NCBI RefSeq assembly: GCF_003946165.1
Contig: NZ_RHOI01000012.1
Location: 1-64,000 of the forward strand
Origin: Lacticaseibacillus baoqingensis
GTDB lineage: Bacteria > Bacillota > Bacilli > Lactobacillales > Lactobacillaceae
Length of the DNA stretch: 64,000 nucleotides
Reading direction: 5' to 3'
Both the position numbers and the translations under genes were made by a program. Position 1 is the first letter of the stretch, and each line of letters begins with the position of its first letter. Below the pieces are notes generated by a model, which saw only the letters and a list, made by a program, of their open reading frames with translations, did no database searches and was not told the DNA's origin. Positions 38,056 through 45,671 of the stretch are shown here, one piece after another.

Positions 38056-38379
38056 ATGGAACTCAAATTTGTTGCACCAAATATTGAAAAGACGTTCGGT
38101 CACCTTTACTTCGGCTCGCTCAAACGCGAACTGTCAGAAGGTGATCGCGACAATCGTAAGGTTGTCTCCCGCACTTACGAGTTGTTCTCTGACTTGCAGC
38201 GTACCGACAACATCGAGATCACCATTCCAGCGAAGAAAGGTGACAAGGCCGAAAGCATTGAAGTTGATGCACCGGTCACCATCATCAAACCGCGTATTGC
38301 AACTGTTGGCTACCGGATCGGTGAACAAGCCTTTGTGCGCTACATCTGCAATGCCGACGATATTGTCCCAGTCAAATAA
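38056..38379 (+). CDS. DUF961 family protein (Tn916 Orf23-like)
   Basis: A 107-residue protein of the DUF961/YdcP family found at the head of Tn916- and ICEBs1-type transfer operons. The FGHLYFGSLKRE start and the VVSRTYELFSDLQRTDNIEI segment are typical. Members are small cytoplasmic proteins; in ICEBs1 the relatives HelP-like proteins assist element replication, so a helicase-processivity role is possible but not shown. AAGGAAGG lies before the ATG. It pairs with a second DUF961 gene downstream. Confidence 0.88.
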   Translation: MELKFVAPNIEKTFGHLYFGSLKRELSEGDRDNRKVVSRTYELFSDLQRTDNIEITIPAKKGDKAESIEVDAPVTIIKPRIATVGYRIGEQAFVRYICNADDIVPVK

Positions 38380-38397
38380 AAGAAAAGAGGAACCCAC

Positions 38398-38769
38398 ATG
38401 CGATTAGCAGAAGGCATCGTTATCGACTTAGAAGAAACCTTTGGCGTCTTAAAATTCTCCGGCCAGCGTCGCGAACGCTTCGTGCAAGACGAAGACGGTA
38501 ACCGTACCGACGACGTGAAGGAACGCACCTATGACTTGAAGTCAATGAAACAGGGAATGATGATCCAAGTTTCAATTCCAGCAGAGGCTGGGGTCAAAGA
38601 CTTCAAGTACAACCAGATTGTTACTTTGGTTGACCCAGTGATCGACACCGTGGCAAACGCGAACTTCAACCGCGTTGAAACCTCGTGGTACATGAAGGCC
38701 AAGAATCTCGTGATTGCCACCACACCAGTCAAGCCGCAGGAAAAGCCAAACAACAATGACAAGAAATAG
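38398..38769 (+). CDS. DUF961 family protein (Tn916 Orf22-like)
   Basis: A 123-residue second DUF961 paralogue. FGVLKFSGQRRERFV and KERTYDLKSMKQGMMIQVS align with the preceding protein, and the C-terminal 15 residues are a charged Lys/Asn tail. It begins 18 bp after the previous stop with AAAGAGG upstream. Two DUF961 genes in series is the Tn916 arrangement (orf23, orf22). A GC-rich hairpin without T-run (38797-38813) follows. Confidence 0.88.
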   Translation: MRLAEGIVIDLEETFGVLKFSGQRRERFVQDEDGNRTDDVKERTYDLKSMKQGMMIQVSIPAEAGVKDFKYNQIVTLVDPVIDTVANANFNRVETSWYMKAKNLVIATTPVKPQEKPNNNDKK

Positions 38770-38843
38770 CTCATTGCCCCACTCCTCGCGCGCGCCGCCC
38801 GCTGCGGCGGTTGCTTACCACTAACGAAAGGAGTTGATCACAG

Positions 38844-39107
38844 ATGATGACTTCCACATTGACCGTAGTTGGTCGTGAAGTGTTCATCGACGACTATAAC
38901 GAAGAAATCGACAACGACTACCGCCTTGACCCAGACGAGATCCTGCAAGACATGGTGGAACTCATGGAAGAAAGTCCTGAATCCTACCAGCACCTGCATA
39001 TCGACAGCGAGCAGACCAACGATGGCATGAATAAGCTGTTCTCATTTACATCTTACGAAGGCGAAGATGGCTTACGGCTTTCGTATTTGGGCGTCAGCGA
39101 TGAATAA
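38844..39107 (+). CDS. small acidic protein A of a six-member family
   Basis: An 87-residue, strongly acidic protein of unknown function. Its end (LFSFTSYEGEDGLRLSYLGV) matches the shared pattern of five other small genes here: an FxF strand, a variable acidic turn, then xYxGV. AAAGGAG precedes the ATG. It overlaps the next gene by 8 bp. No Cys, membrane helix or signal peptide. It could be a DNA mimic, judged only by charge and by ArdA in the same element. Confidence 0.7.
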   Translation: MMTSTLTVVGREVFIDDYNEEIDNDYRLDPDEILQDMVELMEESPESYQHLHIDSEQTNDGMNKLFSFTSYEGEDGLRLSYLGVSDE

Positions 39108-39357
39108 GGATGTGAGATCGATTCAACCACAAAATTTTGAAATCAGCGAATTCATCGAAGACTACACCAGACTTGTCAGAACGGATGGCGTTCCCCCAAG
39201 CGCTGATTTTTTACAGGAATTGGTCGCTGATGCTGCAACACAGGCAATGGACGGTCAATTCATTATCTGGGTTGATGACAACACGATTGATGACGAACCT
39301 AAGGAATTCATTTTCAACTTGCTTGAAGACACCGTGAGTTATATGGGTGTGGATTGA
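39100..39357 (+). CDS. small acidic protein B of a six-member family
   Basis: An 85-residue acidic protein with the fullest family pattern: EFIEDYTRLV near the N-terminus, a helical DFLQELVADAATQAMDG segment, IIWVDDN, KEFIFN and VSYMGV. The start ATG overlaps the previous gene; a longer ORF from 39067 is in frame but lies within that gene. Protein C is the closest relative in this window. Function unknown. Confidence 0.72.
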   Translation: MNKDVRSIQPQNFEISEFIEDYTRLVRTDGVPPSADFLQELVADAATQAMDGQFIIWVDDNTIDDEPKEFIFNLLEDTVSYMGVD

Positions 39358-39391
39358 ATTTCGGATTGTCACAAATGAAAGGAGCTCGAAA

Positions 39392-39640
39392 ATGTCCGCA
39401 ATGAATATTGATGGATTCTTGGAAGACTACCCCGCTTTAGTTGACCCTGATTTCCATGATCCTAGCCCGGACGCTTTGATCGACATGGTGCTGATGGCTG
39501 CTGAACAGGCAGCTGCTGGCGAACCGTTTTCCATTTGGGTAGACGGCGAATGTACCCGCGATCACGAATCCAAAGAATTCAGCTTTAATATCGACACCGA
39601 AGACCGACAACCCGCTATCAAATATATTGGCGTCAAGTAA
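39392..39640 (+). CDS. small acidic protein C of a six-member family
   Basis: An 82-residue protein with far more Asp and Glu (about 20) than Lys and Arg (about 5). FLEDYPALVD, ALIDMVLMAAEQAAAGEP, FSIWVDGE, KEFSFNI and IKYIGV align with protein B over its whole length, which shows clear paralogy. AAAGGAG precedes the ATG. It is separated by 34 bp from B and 18 bp from D. Function unknown. Confidence 0.75.
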   Translation: MSAMNIDGFLEDYPALVDPDFHDPSPDALIDMVLMAAEQAAAGEPFSIWVDGECTRDHESKEFSFNIDTEDRQPAIKYIGVK

Positions 39641-39658
39641 CGCCCAAAGGAGAAAACT

Positions 39659-39946
39659 ATGAACGATCAAGTAACCCTCGTCAACTTGGACGACTTTCAA
39701 CTTCACTACGAACACATTGCTGACTTTGACAACGGTGCATCACCCACTGGTGACGTCATCATCAACTTAATCGACGCGGCTAATCACGCGGTTCAAGCTG
39801 GTATGAATGCTTGTGATTTAATTTTAGCCAGCGAGCAATGTGCGAAACCCGAATCCTATCTCCAAGGCGCGCGCTTTAGTGTCAACGTTTCAAGTAGCCC
39901 ACTTGGTCTTGTAATTGGCTACGACGGCGTAAATATTGACGAATGA
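39659..39946 (+). CDS. small acidic protein D of a six-member family
   Basis: A 95-residue acidic protein and a more distant member: DFQLHYEHIADFD, then a helix DVIINLIDAANHAVQAG, then ARFSVNV and VIGYDGV at the positions of the family strands. It has two Cys, absent from most others. AAAGGAG precedes the ATG and its stop overlaps the coupling-protein start by 4 bp (ATGA), tying its translation to that gene. Function unknown. Confidence 0.68.
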   Translation: MNDQVTLVNLDDFQLHYEHIADFDNGASPTGDVIINLIDAANHAVQAGMNACDLILASEQCAKPESYLQGARFSVNVSSSPLGLVIGYDGVNIDE

Positions 39947-41331
39947 AATTCACGTATCGCGGTACACGGGTCTATCCGCGTCAACGCAACCTGCTTTACA
40001 ACACGGCGATGACCGTTGTGGTTAGCTTGTGGGTAATTGGGGCTGCGATTGCCTATTGGCCGCTACTAAGACAAATCAACTGGAAATTCTTCAGTTGGCC
40101 GGACTTGGTAGCCTTGCCTTGGTCATGGTTGCCGCTGATTATTAACAGTTTATGCACGGCACTACTCTTTGGCGTTGGTCTGTGGGCTTATCGAACTTGG
40201 TTTGCAGATTCCTACAAGCAGATGGAACACCGCCAAAAGCTCGCCCGAATGATTATGGAAAACAAGTGGTACCAAACTGACCAGTCCAACAGTGAGAGTT
40301 TCTTCAAGGACTTAGGCTCAACGCGCACCAAAGAGAAGATCTCTCACTTTCCCAAAATCTACTACCGACTCAAAGACGGGCTGATCCACGTTTCCGTTGA
40401 AATCGTCATGTCTTCCTATCAGGATCAGCTCCTGCACTTGGAAAAGAAGTTAGAGGCTGGTCTGTACTGCGAGCTGGTCGACAAGATTCTGCACGATTCT
40501 TACGTCGAATACACCTTGCTTTACGACACGATCGGCAAGCGTATCACCATCGCTGACGTGACCTGTGAACATGGCTCCATGCAGCTCATGAAAACCGTGG
40601 CTTGGCACTATGATGCGCTGCCTCACATGTTAATCGCTGGTGGCACGGGTGGTGGTAAGACCTACTTCATTTTGACGCTGATTGAAGCGTTGTTGAAAGA
40701 CGGTGCCCAACTCACTATTCTTGACCCGAAAAATGCTGACCTCGCCGATCTAGCTGATGTGATGCCAGGGGTCTACTCGAAGAAGGAGGCCATGCTTGGT
40801 GCACTTGAAACCTTCTATCAGGACATGATGGCTCGCAACGACAAAATGAAACAAATGGACGGATACAAGACCGGCGAGAACTACGCCTATCTTGGACTAC
40901 CCGCCCATTTCCTAGTTTTTGATGAATACGTGGCCTTTATGGATATGCTTGGCCGCGATGCCATGCAAGTCATGTCCAAACTCAAGCAGATTGTCATGCT
41001 TGGGCGCCAAGCGGGCTTCTTTCTCGTGTTGGCTTGCCAACGACCTGACGCAAAATATCTGGGCGATGGGATCAGAGACCAGTTTATGTTCCGTGTTGCG
41101 CTTGGGCGCATGAGTGAGTTGGGCTATTCCATGATGTTCGGCGAAACCAACAAAGACTTCTTTCAAAAACCAATCAAGGGACGCGGCTATGTGGACACTG
41201 GCGGTAGCGTGATCTCAGAGTTTTACACACCACTAGTGCCACGCGGCTATGACTTCCTCACCGAAATCGGCGCCGCCGCTAATACCGTTCCTGCAACCCC
41301 AACAGAACAGGAGGTGCCAAATGAGCACTGA
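39943..41331 (+). CDS. FtsK/SpoIIIE-type conjugal coupling protein (TcpA/Orf21)
   Basis: A 462-residue coupling ATPase that feeds the relaxase-DNA complex to the mating channel. Two membrane segments lie at about 22-42 and 62-85. Walker A is GGTGGGKT at residues 233-240 and Walker B is HFLVFDEYVAF near 320. Later come LGRQAGFFLVLACQRPDA and an arginine-finger-like region. Length and layout match Tn916 Orf21. It overlaps acidic gene D (4 bp) and E (11 bp). Confidence 0.93.
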   Translation: MKFTYRGTRVYPRQRNLLYNTAMTVVVSLWVIGAAIAYWPLLRQINWKFFSWPDLVALPWSWLPLIINSLCTALLFGVGLWAYRTWFADSYKQMEHRQKLARMIMENKWYQTDQSNSESFFKDLGSTRTKEKISHFPKIYYRLKDGLIHVSVEIVMSSYQDQLLHLEKKLEAGLYCELVDKILHDSYVEYTLLYDTIGKRITIADVTCEHGSMQLMKTVAWHYDALPHMLIAGGTGGGKTYFILTLIEALLKDGAQLTILDPKNADLADLADVMPGVYSKKEAMLGALETFYQDMMARNDKMKQMDGYKTGENYAYLGLPAHFLVFDEYVAFMDMLGRDAMQVMSKLKQIVMLGRQAGFFLVLACQRPDAKYLGDGIRDQFMFRVALGRMSELGYSMMFGETNKDFFQKPIKGRGYVDTGGSVISEFYTPLVPRGYDFLTEIGAAANTVPATPTEQEVPNEH

Positions 41332-41596
41332 TGTCAAAATCGAAAACCGCACGCAATTCCTCAACGACTTTCACGAGAATGTACCATTTCAGTCTGACGA
41401 AGACGCGAAAGACCAACTTGAATGGATGGCAATGCACGCCCGCGAGTACCCGGATTCACGGATCTGGATGGGCGCTCCCGGCGGACTGACCGCTGATCGT
41501 TTTCCGAAGCGCTTTTGGTTCAACGTCACTACTGGCGACGACGGTGGCTTGATCATGACTTACACCAACGTCGCAGATGAAGGTGATGAAGAATGA
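41321..41596 (+). CDS. small acidic protein E of a six-member family
   Basis: A 91-residue acidic protein. FLNDFHENV, the helix DAKDQLEWMAMHA, RIWMGAPG, KRFWFNV and LIMTYTNV follow the family order, and the tail is acidic (ADEGDEE). AGGAGG precedes the ATG, which lies inside the coupling-protein gene; the stop overlaps gene F by 4 bp. Function unknown. Confidence 0.72.
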   Translation: MSTDVKIENRTQFLNDFHENVPFQSDEDAKDQLEWMAMHAREYPDSRIWMGAPGGLTADRFPKRFWFNVTTGDDGGLIMTYTNVADEGDEE

Positions 41597-41853
41597 TTAC
41601 ACCACAATTTAGAAACAAGATGCAATTTACAGAAGAATACGCCAATACAATCAAAGCTGGGACAATGAGTGACGCCGAAGACGCCTTGATGGAGCTTTGC
41701 GATTACATCGAGCCGTGGGAAGACGGTGATCACTGGCTAGAGCTTACCGCTGACCGCACCGTATCAGGCAAACCCGTGTACTTCTGGTTCACGGCTGATA
41801 TTTCTGGCGACGGCATGGTTCTCACCTACCATGACTTGGCGCACCACTACTGA
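41593..41853 (+). CDS. small acidic protein F of a six-member family
   Basis: An 86-residue acidic protein. FTEEYANTI, the helix DAEDALMELCDYI, HWLELTADR, VYFWFTA and VLTYHDL place it with E and then A-D; the final GV is replaced by DL. It overlaps gene E by 4 bp. Its end marks the last gene before the promoter of the inserted DUF5986/ImmA module. Function unknown. Confidence 0.7.
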   Translation: MITPQFRNKMQFTEEYANTIKAGTMSDAEDALMELCDYIEPWEDGDHWLELTADRTVSGKPVYFWFTADISGDGMVLTYHDLAHHY

Positions 41854-41920
41854 TTATATCTCAAATGGGAAAAATTAAGCTGCGTCGTTTTGAGAAAATG
41901 TGATACTAAAATGCGTAAAA

Positions 41921-41960
41921 GTCGGATTTTGTTGAATTTCGTCAACCGACGTGATATGAT
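41921..41960 (+). promoter_or_regulatory. promoter with overlapping operator-like dyad
   Basis: TTGAAT (41932-41937) and TATGAT (41955-41960) have a 17-bp spacer. Nested inverted repeats overlap it: GTTGA (41931-41935) with TCAAC (41942-41946), and GTCGG (41921-41925) with CCGAC (41946-41950). The likely target of the XRE regulator encoded downstream. Confidence 0.72.
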
Positions 41961-41991
41961 TCTAATATCAAATACGAAAGGTCGGTTTGCA

Positions 41992-42672
41992 ATGAAACCA
42001 AACCCAACTATCCTCCACGCAGCAGTCGATGTCATGTCTACGACCGCTCGCGATGTACGCCCTGACTTTGATGCCTCGATTGCTTCCGTAAATCATACTG
42101 GTTTATCCCAAGCTGTTTGGGCTCGTCGTGGTCAACAGATTACTGACAAGTTTCCAGAAGATGATAATATAAAAATTCGTCACGTTCAACGTGGCGGCTT
42201 TTGGCAGTTTGAAGCAGTTGTCGATGTACAACAACGCGAAGTCTTCCTATTGATGACGCATGACAACTTAAAGGCACTGCAAAAAAGATTTAAAGCCAAC
42301 GGGTATTGCCACCACTACTTATTCAGCCTACTTCGCCTAAATCCCGAAGCGAAAAGTGAGCAACAATCACTTTTCCAACTTGACGAAGATGAAGAAGCAG
42401 CACGAGAAAAAGACTGTGACAATATCTTAGGTGAATTCGCTGGTGAAATCGATCGCGTATATGTCGTAGCATTCGATTATGCTGAATCATTACCGACTGG
42501 TGGCGCTGTTTATCTGCTTGACCAAAACGGCTCGACGATTGAAAGCATGGACATCAGCGACATGCTTGTTGATCAAGAAGAAACAACTGAAGAAGATTCG
42601 CTGGGAACTGATCCTGTTAAACGTCCTAGCGAGTCGACCCCGTTGGTCAAGCTTAAAATCAAAAAGGCATAA
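41992..42672 (+). CDS. DUF5986-like protein, partner of an XRE/ImmA protease
   Basis: A 226-residue soluble protein. The central part (FWQFEAVVDVQQREVFLLMT, then a CHHYLFSLLRLNPEA helix and QQSLFQLDEDEEA) agrees with my memory of the DUF5986 family, often found beside ImmA/IrrE genes; this was not searched. The C-terminal 50 residues are acidic and then basic. Start MKPNPTIL has GAAAGGTC upstream; a reading from 41890 crosses the promoter. It is the first gene of a two-gene unit with its own promoter. A toxin, target or phage-sensing role is inference. Confidence 0.65.
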   Translation: MKPNPTILHAAVDVMSTTARDVRPDFDASIASVNHTGLSQAVWARRGQQITDKFPEDDNIKIRHVQRGGFWQFEAVVDVQQREVFLLMTHDNLKALQKRFKANGYCHHYLFSLLRLNPEAKSEQQSLFQLDEDEEAAREKDCDNILGEFAGEIDRVYVVAFDYAESLPTGGAVYLLDQNGSTIESMDISDMLVDQEETTEEDSLGTDPVKRPSESTPLVKLKIKKA

Positions 42673-42707
42673 TGCCTACAATTAACTATTAGTGAGGATG
42701 TTGCAAA

Positions 42708-43838
42708 ATGGGCTTTGAACTGAATGGTGACCGTCTTCGGGAAGCTCGGCGCTATCGTAGGCTAACCATTACAAGCCTTTCCGAAAAAGCCGGTGTTTCA
42801 AAACAGATGGTCTCTCGATATGAAAGAGGAACTGCTCAGCCGGGTCTTGAAGTTTTTCAGAAAATCGTCAGGGAGCTTCAATTCCCAGTTGATTTTTTTA
42901 CTGGTACCAACAAATTTGAATATAAAGATGAAGGAACCTACTTTAGAAGCCGCTTGACTTCCACCCAGTCTGAAAAAATGCCAAGTGAAACGTACAAAAA
43001 AGCAACCGGCCTTGTACGGAACATGTTCAGTGAATATGTCGAGTTTCCTTCGCTATTTCAGGAGGACATCACATCAAAGTCCCCCAAGGCTGCTGCTATC
43101 CAGCTTCGTCAGTCTTGGGAGCTTGGAGATGATCCAATCAAAAATGTACTTCGACTTCTAGAAAGTCATGGTATTTTGGTAGCACTCGTGAATTCTGGTT
43201 CTGAAAAAATTGACGCCCATAGCGGCTATGTCGATGTCAACCAACACCGCTATTACGTCGTACTTGTAGATGCTAACAGCACAACCTTCTTTCGTCAGCA
43301 ATTTAGCCTTGCACATGAATTGGGACATTTTATCCTTCATTCAGATAGTGTGGAGCCACAAACTCTTGATACTCAAGAATATCGTCAAATGGAAAAAGAA
43401 GCTGACGAATTTGCTTCAGAATTTTTGTTACCCGCACAAGCATTTGAGAAATCTATTAGTGGCAATCTAATGGATCTTGATGAATATATTCGCCTTAAGA
43501 TGAAATGGTACGTAGCTGCCGGTGCAATGGTGCACCGTGCTCGCTCGCTCCGCTTAATCAATGCCGATCAGTATCTTCGCCTTCAAAAACGCATCAGTGC
43601 CCGCGGCTGGCGAAAGAAAGAGAAACTTGATGGTATCGTAGAGCCCTCAAAGCCGCAACTCTTACATCAGTCTCTCGACTTATTGGAAAGCGCAAACGTT
43701 TTACAAGCACGAGAATTGCCGGGAATACTCAACAGTGAGTACGGGGTGGCTTTCCCAACGGAAATACTTGCACAGGTCATCGGAGTTCCGATCAGCCGAT
43801 TCAAGGCCGATATTGTGCAACTAAAACCACTGGCCTAA
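42708..43838 (+). CDS. XRE helix-turn-helix / ImmA-IrrE metallopeptidase fusion
   Basis: A 376-residue protein. Residues 8-65 are a Cro/C1-type helix-turn-helix (LREARRYRRLTITSLSEKAG and QMVSRYERG). Residues ~140-260 are an ImmA/IrrE zinc peptidase, with HELGH at 203-207 and third ligand region EKEADEFASEFLLP. The C-terminal 110 residues are basic and unassigned. In ICEBs1 ImmA cleaves the ImmR repressor; here DNA binding and protease are in one chain, as in IrrE/RamM-type proteins. GAGGATG precedes the ATG. It is 35 bp after the DUF5986-like gene and lies directly before oriT. Confidence 0.88.
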   Translation: MGFELNGDRLREARRYRRLTITSLSEKAGVSKQMVSRYERGTAQPGLEVFQKIVRELQFPVDFFTGTNKFEYKDEGTYFRSRLTSTQSEKMPSETYKKATGLVRNMFSEYVEFPSLFQEDITSKSPKAAAIQLRQSWELGDDPIKNVLRLLESHGILVALVNSGSEKIDAHSGYVDVNQHRYYVVLVDANSTTFFRQQFSLAHELGHFILHSDSVEPQTLDTQEYRQMEKEADEFASEFLLPAQAFEKSISGNLMDLDEYIRLKMKWYVAAGAMVHRARSLRLINADQYLRLQKRISARGWRKKEKLDGIVEPSKPQLLHQSLDLLESANVLQARELPGILNSEYGVAFPTEILAQVIGVPISRFKADIVQLKPLA

Positions 43839-43892
43839 AAGGGCCTGCCGCCACGCGCGGCGGGCAGCGCGAAAGCCGCAAGCGTGAGTGGC

Positions 43893-43942
43893 AGCGGTCG
43901 GCGCCAGCCGACCGCTTACCCCCAGTACTCTAACAGGGGGGT
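43893..43942 (+). other. origin of transfer (oriT) of the element
   Basis: ACCCCC-AGTACTCTAACA-GGGGGGT (43918-43942) closely matches the nick region of Tn916 and ICEBs1 oriT, whose core is C-run, CTAACA, G-run. Just upstream AGCGGTCGGC pairs perfectly with GCCGACCGCT over GCCA (43893-43916). GC-rich further repeats fill 43845-43892. It lies between the coupling-protein region and the relaxase gene, as in Tn916. Confidence 0.88.
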
Positions 43943-44013
43943 ATTAAATACAACGTCTGTGCCTGAACACAAGGTAGAAAGCCTGATATGACAGGCTTAA
44001 ATTGAATAGTTAC

Positions 44014-44050
44014 AAAATGATGGATTGCACCCCGCATCCATCATTTTTTT
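44014..44050 (+). terminator. terminator-like hairpin before the relaxase gene
   Basis: AAATGATGGAT pairs with ATCCATCATTT around TGCACCCCGC, followed by TTTT. A smaller hairpin AGCCTG/CAGGCT lies at 43980-43996. The strong one would stop transcripts from the DUF5986/ImmA unit and may attenuate relaxase expression. Confidence 0.75.
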
Positions 44051-44076
44051 GTCCAAAAATCAAAGGAGGCTAAATT

Positions 44077-45267
44077 GTGATTTCTTGGCATGAACAAGTT
44101 AAGCTACATCGAAAACAATTACGACTGACGCAAGCTCAAGTCGCTCGGCGCTTAGGTGTTACACGGATGCATTACGTCCAAGTAGAAAACGGCAAGACTA
44201 ACCCTAGTGCGTCGCTGCAAATGGAAATCGACCGGCTGCTCAAGAACTGGAACGACGAACCAGAACTGACGCTAATGTTTGACTACATGCGCGTGCGGTT
44301 CCCGACCCATGACGCCAAGGCTGTGATCACCAAGATTCTCGGCCTGACCCCGGAGCACCTGATATTTGAGGAACACGGCTTCTACGGCTATTCGGCCATG
44401 TATATCTTCTCCAACATTCAGGTCATGGTGGCACCAGTTGGCTCCAATCTCGGCACGTTAGTTGAAATGAAAGGCCAAGGCTGCCGAGAGTTTGAAGGCA
44501 TTCTGCTTAGCCACGGTGAGAACTGGTACGACTACTTCCTTCGGGTCGATGAAGCTGGCGGTATTTTCAAACGGGTCGATATTGCAATCAACGACATGGT
44601 TGGCCTGTTAAGCATTCCAGAACTGGTTGATAAGTGTCTGAACAACGAGTGCATCTCGGTCATGCGGTCATTTCAAGGATTGCAATCAGGCAAACTCGTG
44701 GATCTCGACGAGGCCGGCCGGGGCAATACACTGTACATCGGCACGATGAAAAGCGACGTGTACTTCTGTATCTACGAAAAGGCCGCCGAACAAGCCGCTA
44801 AGCGCGGAATCGCCATTGCTGACACGCCAATCATCAACCGATTTGAGATTCGTTTGAAAAACGAGCGGGCCATCAAGGCGATTGAGAACATGCTGATTAC
44901 TCGTGACGCCGAAACGGTCGCGTTCGGTATCATCACCCGCTACATGCGCTTCGTGGATGAAGTCCCGGACAAAAGCCGCCTCAAGTGGCCGCTCAACGAC
45001 CGCTGGGCATACTTCCTTGGCAAAGGACGCCAGCCGATCCGCCTGACGACTGATCCTCAGCCCTTTGACCTAAACAAAACCAAGGCGTGGCTGCAAAAGC
45101 AGGTCATGCCCACGCTCAAGGTCATAAAGGAAATTGACAACTACTTCGGCACTACTGACTTACAGCTCATGATCAAGGACGCCGAGCTGACCGACAAGCA
45201 CCTCAAGCTGATTGAGCAACAGACTGTCGGTAGCGAGGAATTAGGAGGTGACATGTTTGGTCAATGA
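44077..45267 (+). CDS. MobT-family relaxase (Tn916 Orf20-like)
   Basis: A 396-residue rolling-circle-type relaxase that nicks oriT. Residues 8-55 form a helix-turn-helix (RLTQAQVARRLGVTRMHYVQ); the rest is the Rep_trans/replication-initiator fold, with FKRVDIAINDMVG carrying the acidic metal-site pattern and YFCIYEKAAEQ the likely catalytic tyrosine region. The start is GTG with AAAGGAGG 6 bases upstream. Its site, oriT, is about 135 bp upstream. It overlaps the next gene slightly. Confidence 0.92.
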   Translation: MISWHEQVKLHRKQLRLTQAQVARRLGVTRMHYVQVENGKTNPSASLQMEIDRLLKNWNDEPELTLMFDYMRVRFPTHDAKAVITKILGLTPEHLIFEEHGFYGYSAMYIFSNIQVMVAPVGSNLGTLVEMKGQGCREFEGILLSHGENWYDYFLRVDEAGGIFKRVDIAINDMVGLLSIPELVDKCLNNECISVMRSFQGLQSGKLVDLDEAGRGNTLYIGTMKSDVYFCIYEKAAEQAAKRGIAIADTPIINRFEIRLKNERAIKAIENMLITRDAETVAFGIITRYMRFVDEVPDKSRLKWPLNDRWAYFLGKGRQPIRLTTDPQPFDLNKTKAWLQKQVMPTLKVIKEIDNYFGTTDLQLMIKDAELTDKHLKLIEQQTVGSEELGGDMFGQ

Positions 45268-45583
45268 CGTGCTTGCTTCTCACCCGCTGCGCGGCAAGGC
45301 ATTCAAAGACTGCGTACTGAACGTCTACGTCTACAAGGCCGAGCTAGTCGGTGTCGTCGAACACAAGCAGTACCGCCGCATCTGCGACATGAATAGTTTT
45401 GGCTTCACGGCCCAAGACTACATCGCTTGGCGGCACCAGCAACAAGAACACCCGGCAGCTCTGATAGGCCGCGATGGGCGCGCCTTGAACTACGGCGAAC
45501 TGCGCCGACTGCTTTATCAAACAGCCGAAGCTTCAGGCTGGCCGGTCTTCGCTGCACCAGTGGAAGACCTGTTTTTCGATTAA
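45257..45583 (+). CDS. protein of unknown function in transfer operon
   Basis: A 108-residue protein with a mixed beta start (FKDCVLNVYVYKAELVGVVE) and a helical second half (YGELRRLLYQTAEASG). It sits where Tn916 has orf19 but I cannot show homology. A TTG start with GGAGG 8 bases upstream, inside the relaxase end, was chosen. No membrane segment. Confidence 0.7.
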   Translation: MVNDVLASHPLRGKAFKDCVLNVYVYKAELVGVVEHKQYRRICDMNSFGFTAQDYIAWRHQQQEHPAALIGRDGRALNYGELRRLLYQTAEASGWPVFAAPVEDLFFD

Positions 45584-45590
45584 CTAACTT

Positions 45591-45660
45591 GGTCGCGATT
45601 GCCCGTGCCAAAACAATCGCAATTCAAAAGGGAGTGATGGTCACAAATTCAACTAAAGGA
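45591..45660 (+). repeat. covarying hairpin repeat, copy 1
   Basis: GCGATTG (45595-45601) pairs with CAATCGC (45614-45620) around the 12-nt loop CCCGTGCCAAAA, then AAAAGGGAG and GGTCACAAA. A second copy lies at 46467-46540. The stem differs from copy 2 at three base pairs, all compensated. Confidence 0.7.
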
Positions 45661-45671
45661 GTATCAACGCA

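Noticed and set aside
38844-41853. CRISPR or anti-CRISPR locus
   Set aside because: There are no direct repeats with spacers anywhere in the window. Anti-CRISPR function for the acidic proteins is only one of several guesses and is not called.
43845-43892. Small CRISPR-like or tRNA-like GC-rich structure before oriT
   Set aside because: The repeats are irregular and there is no tRNA cloverleaf; best taken as part of the oriT region.
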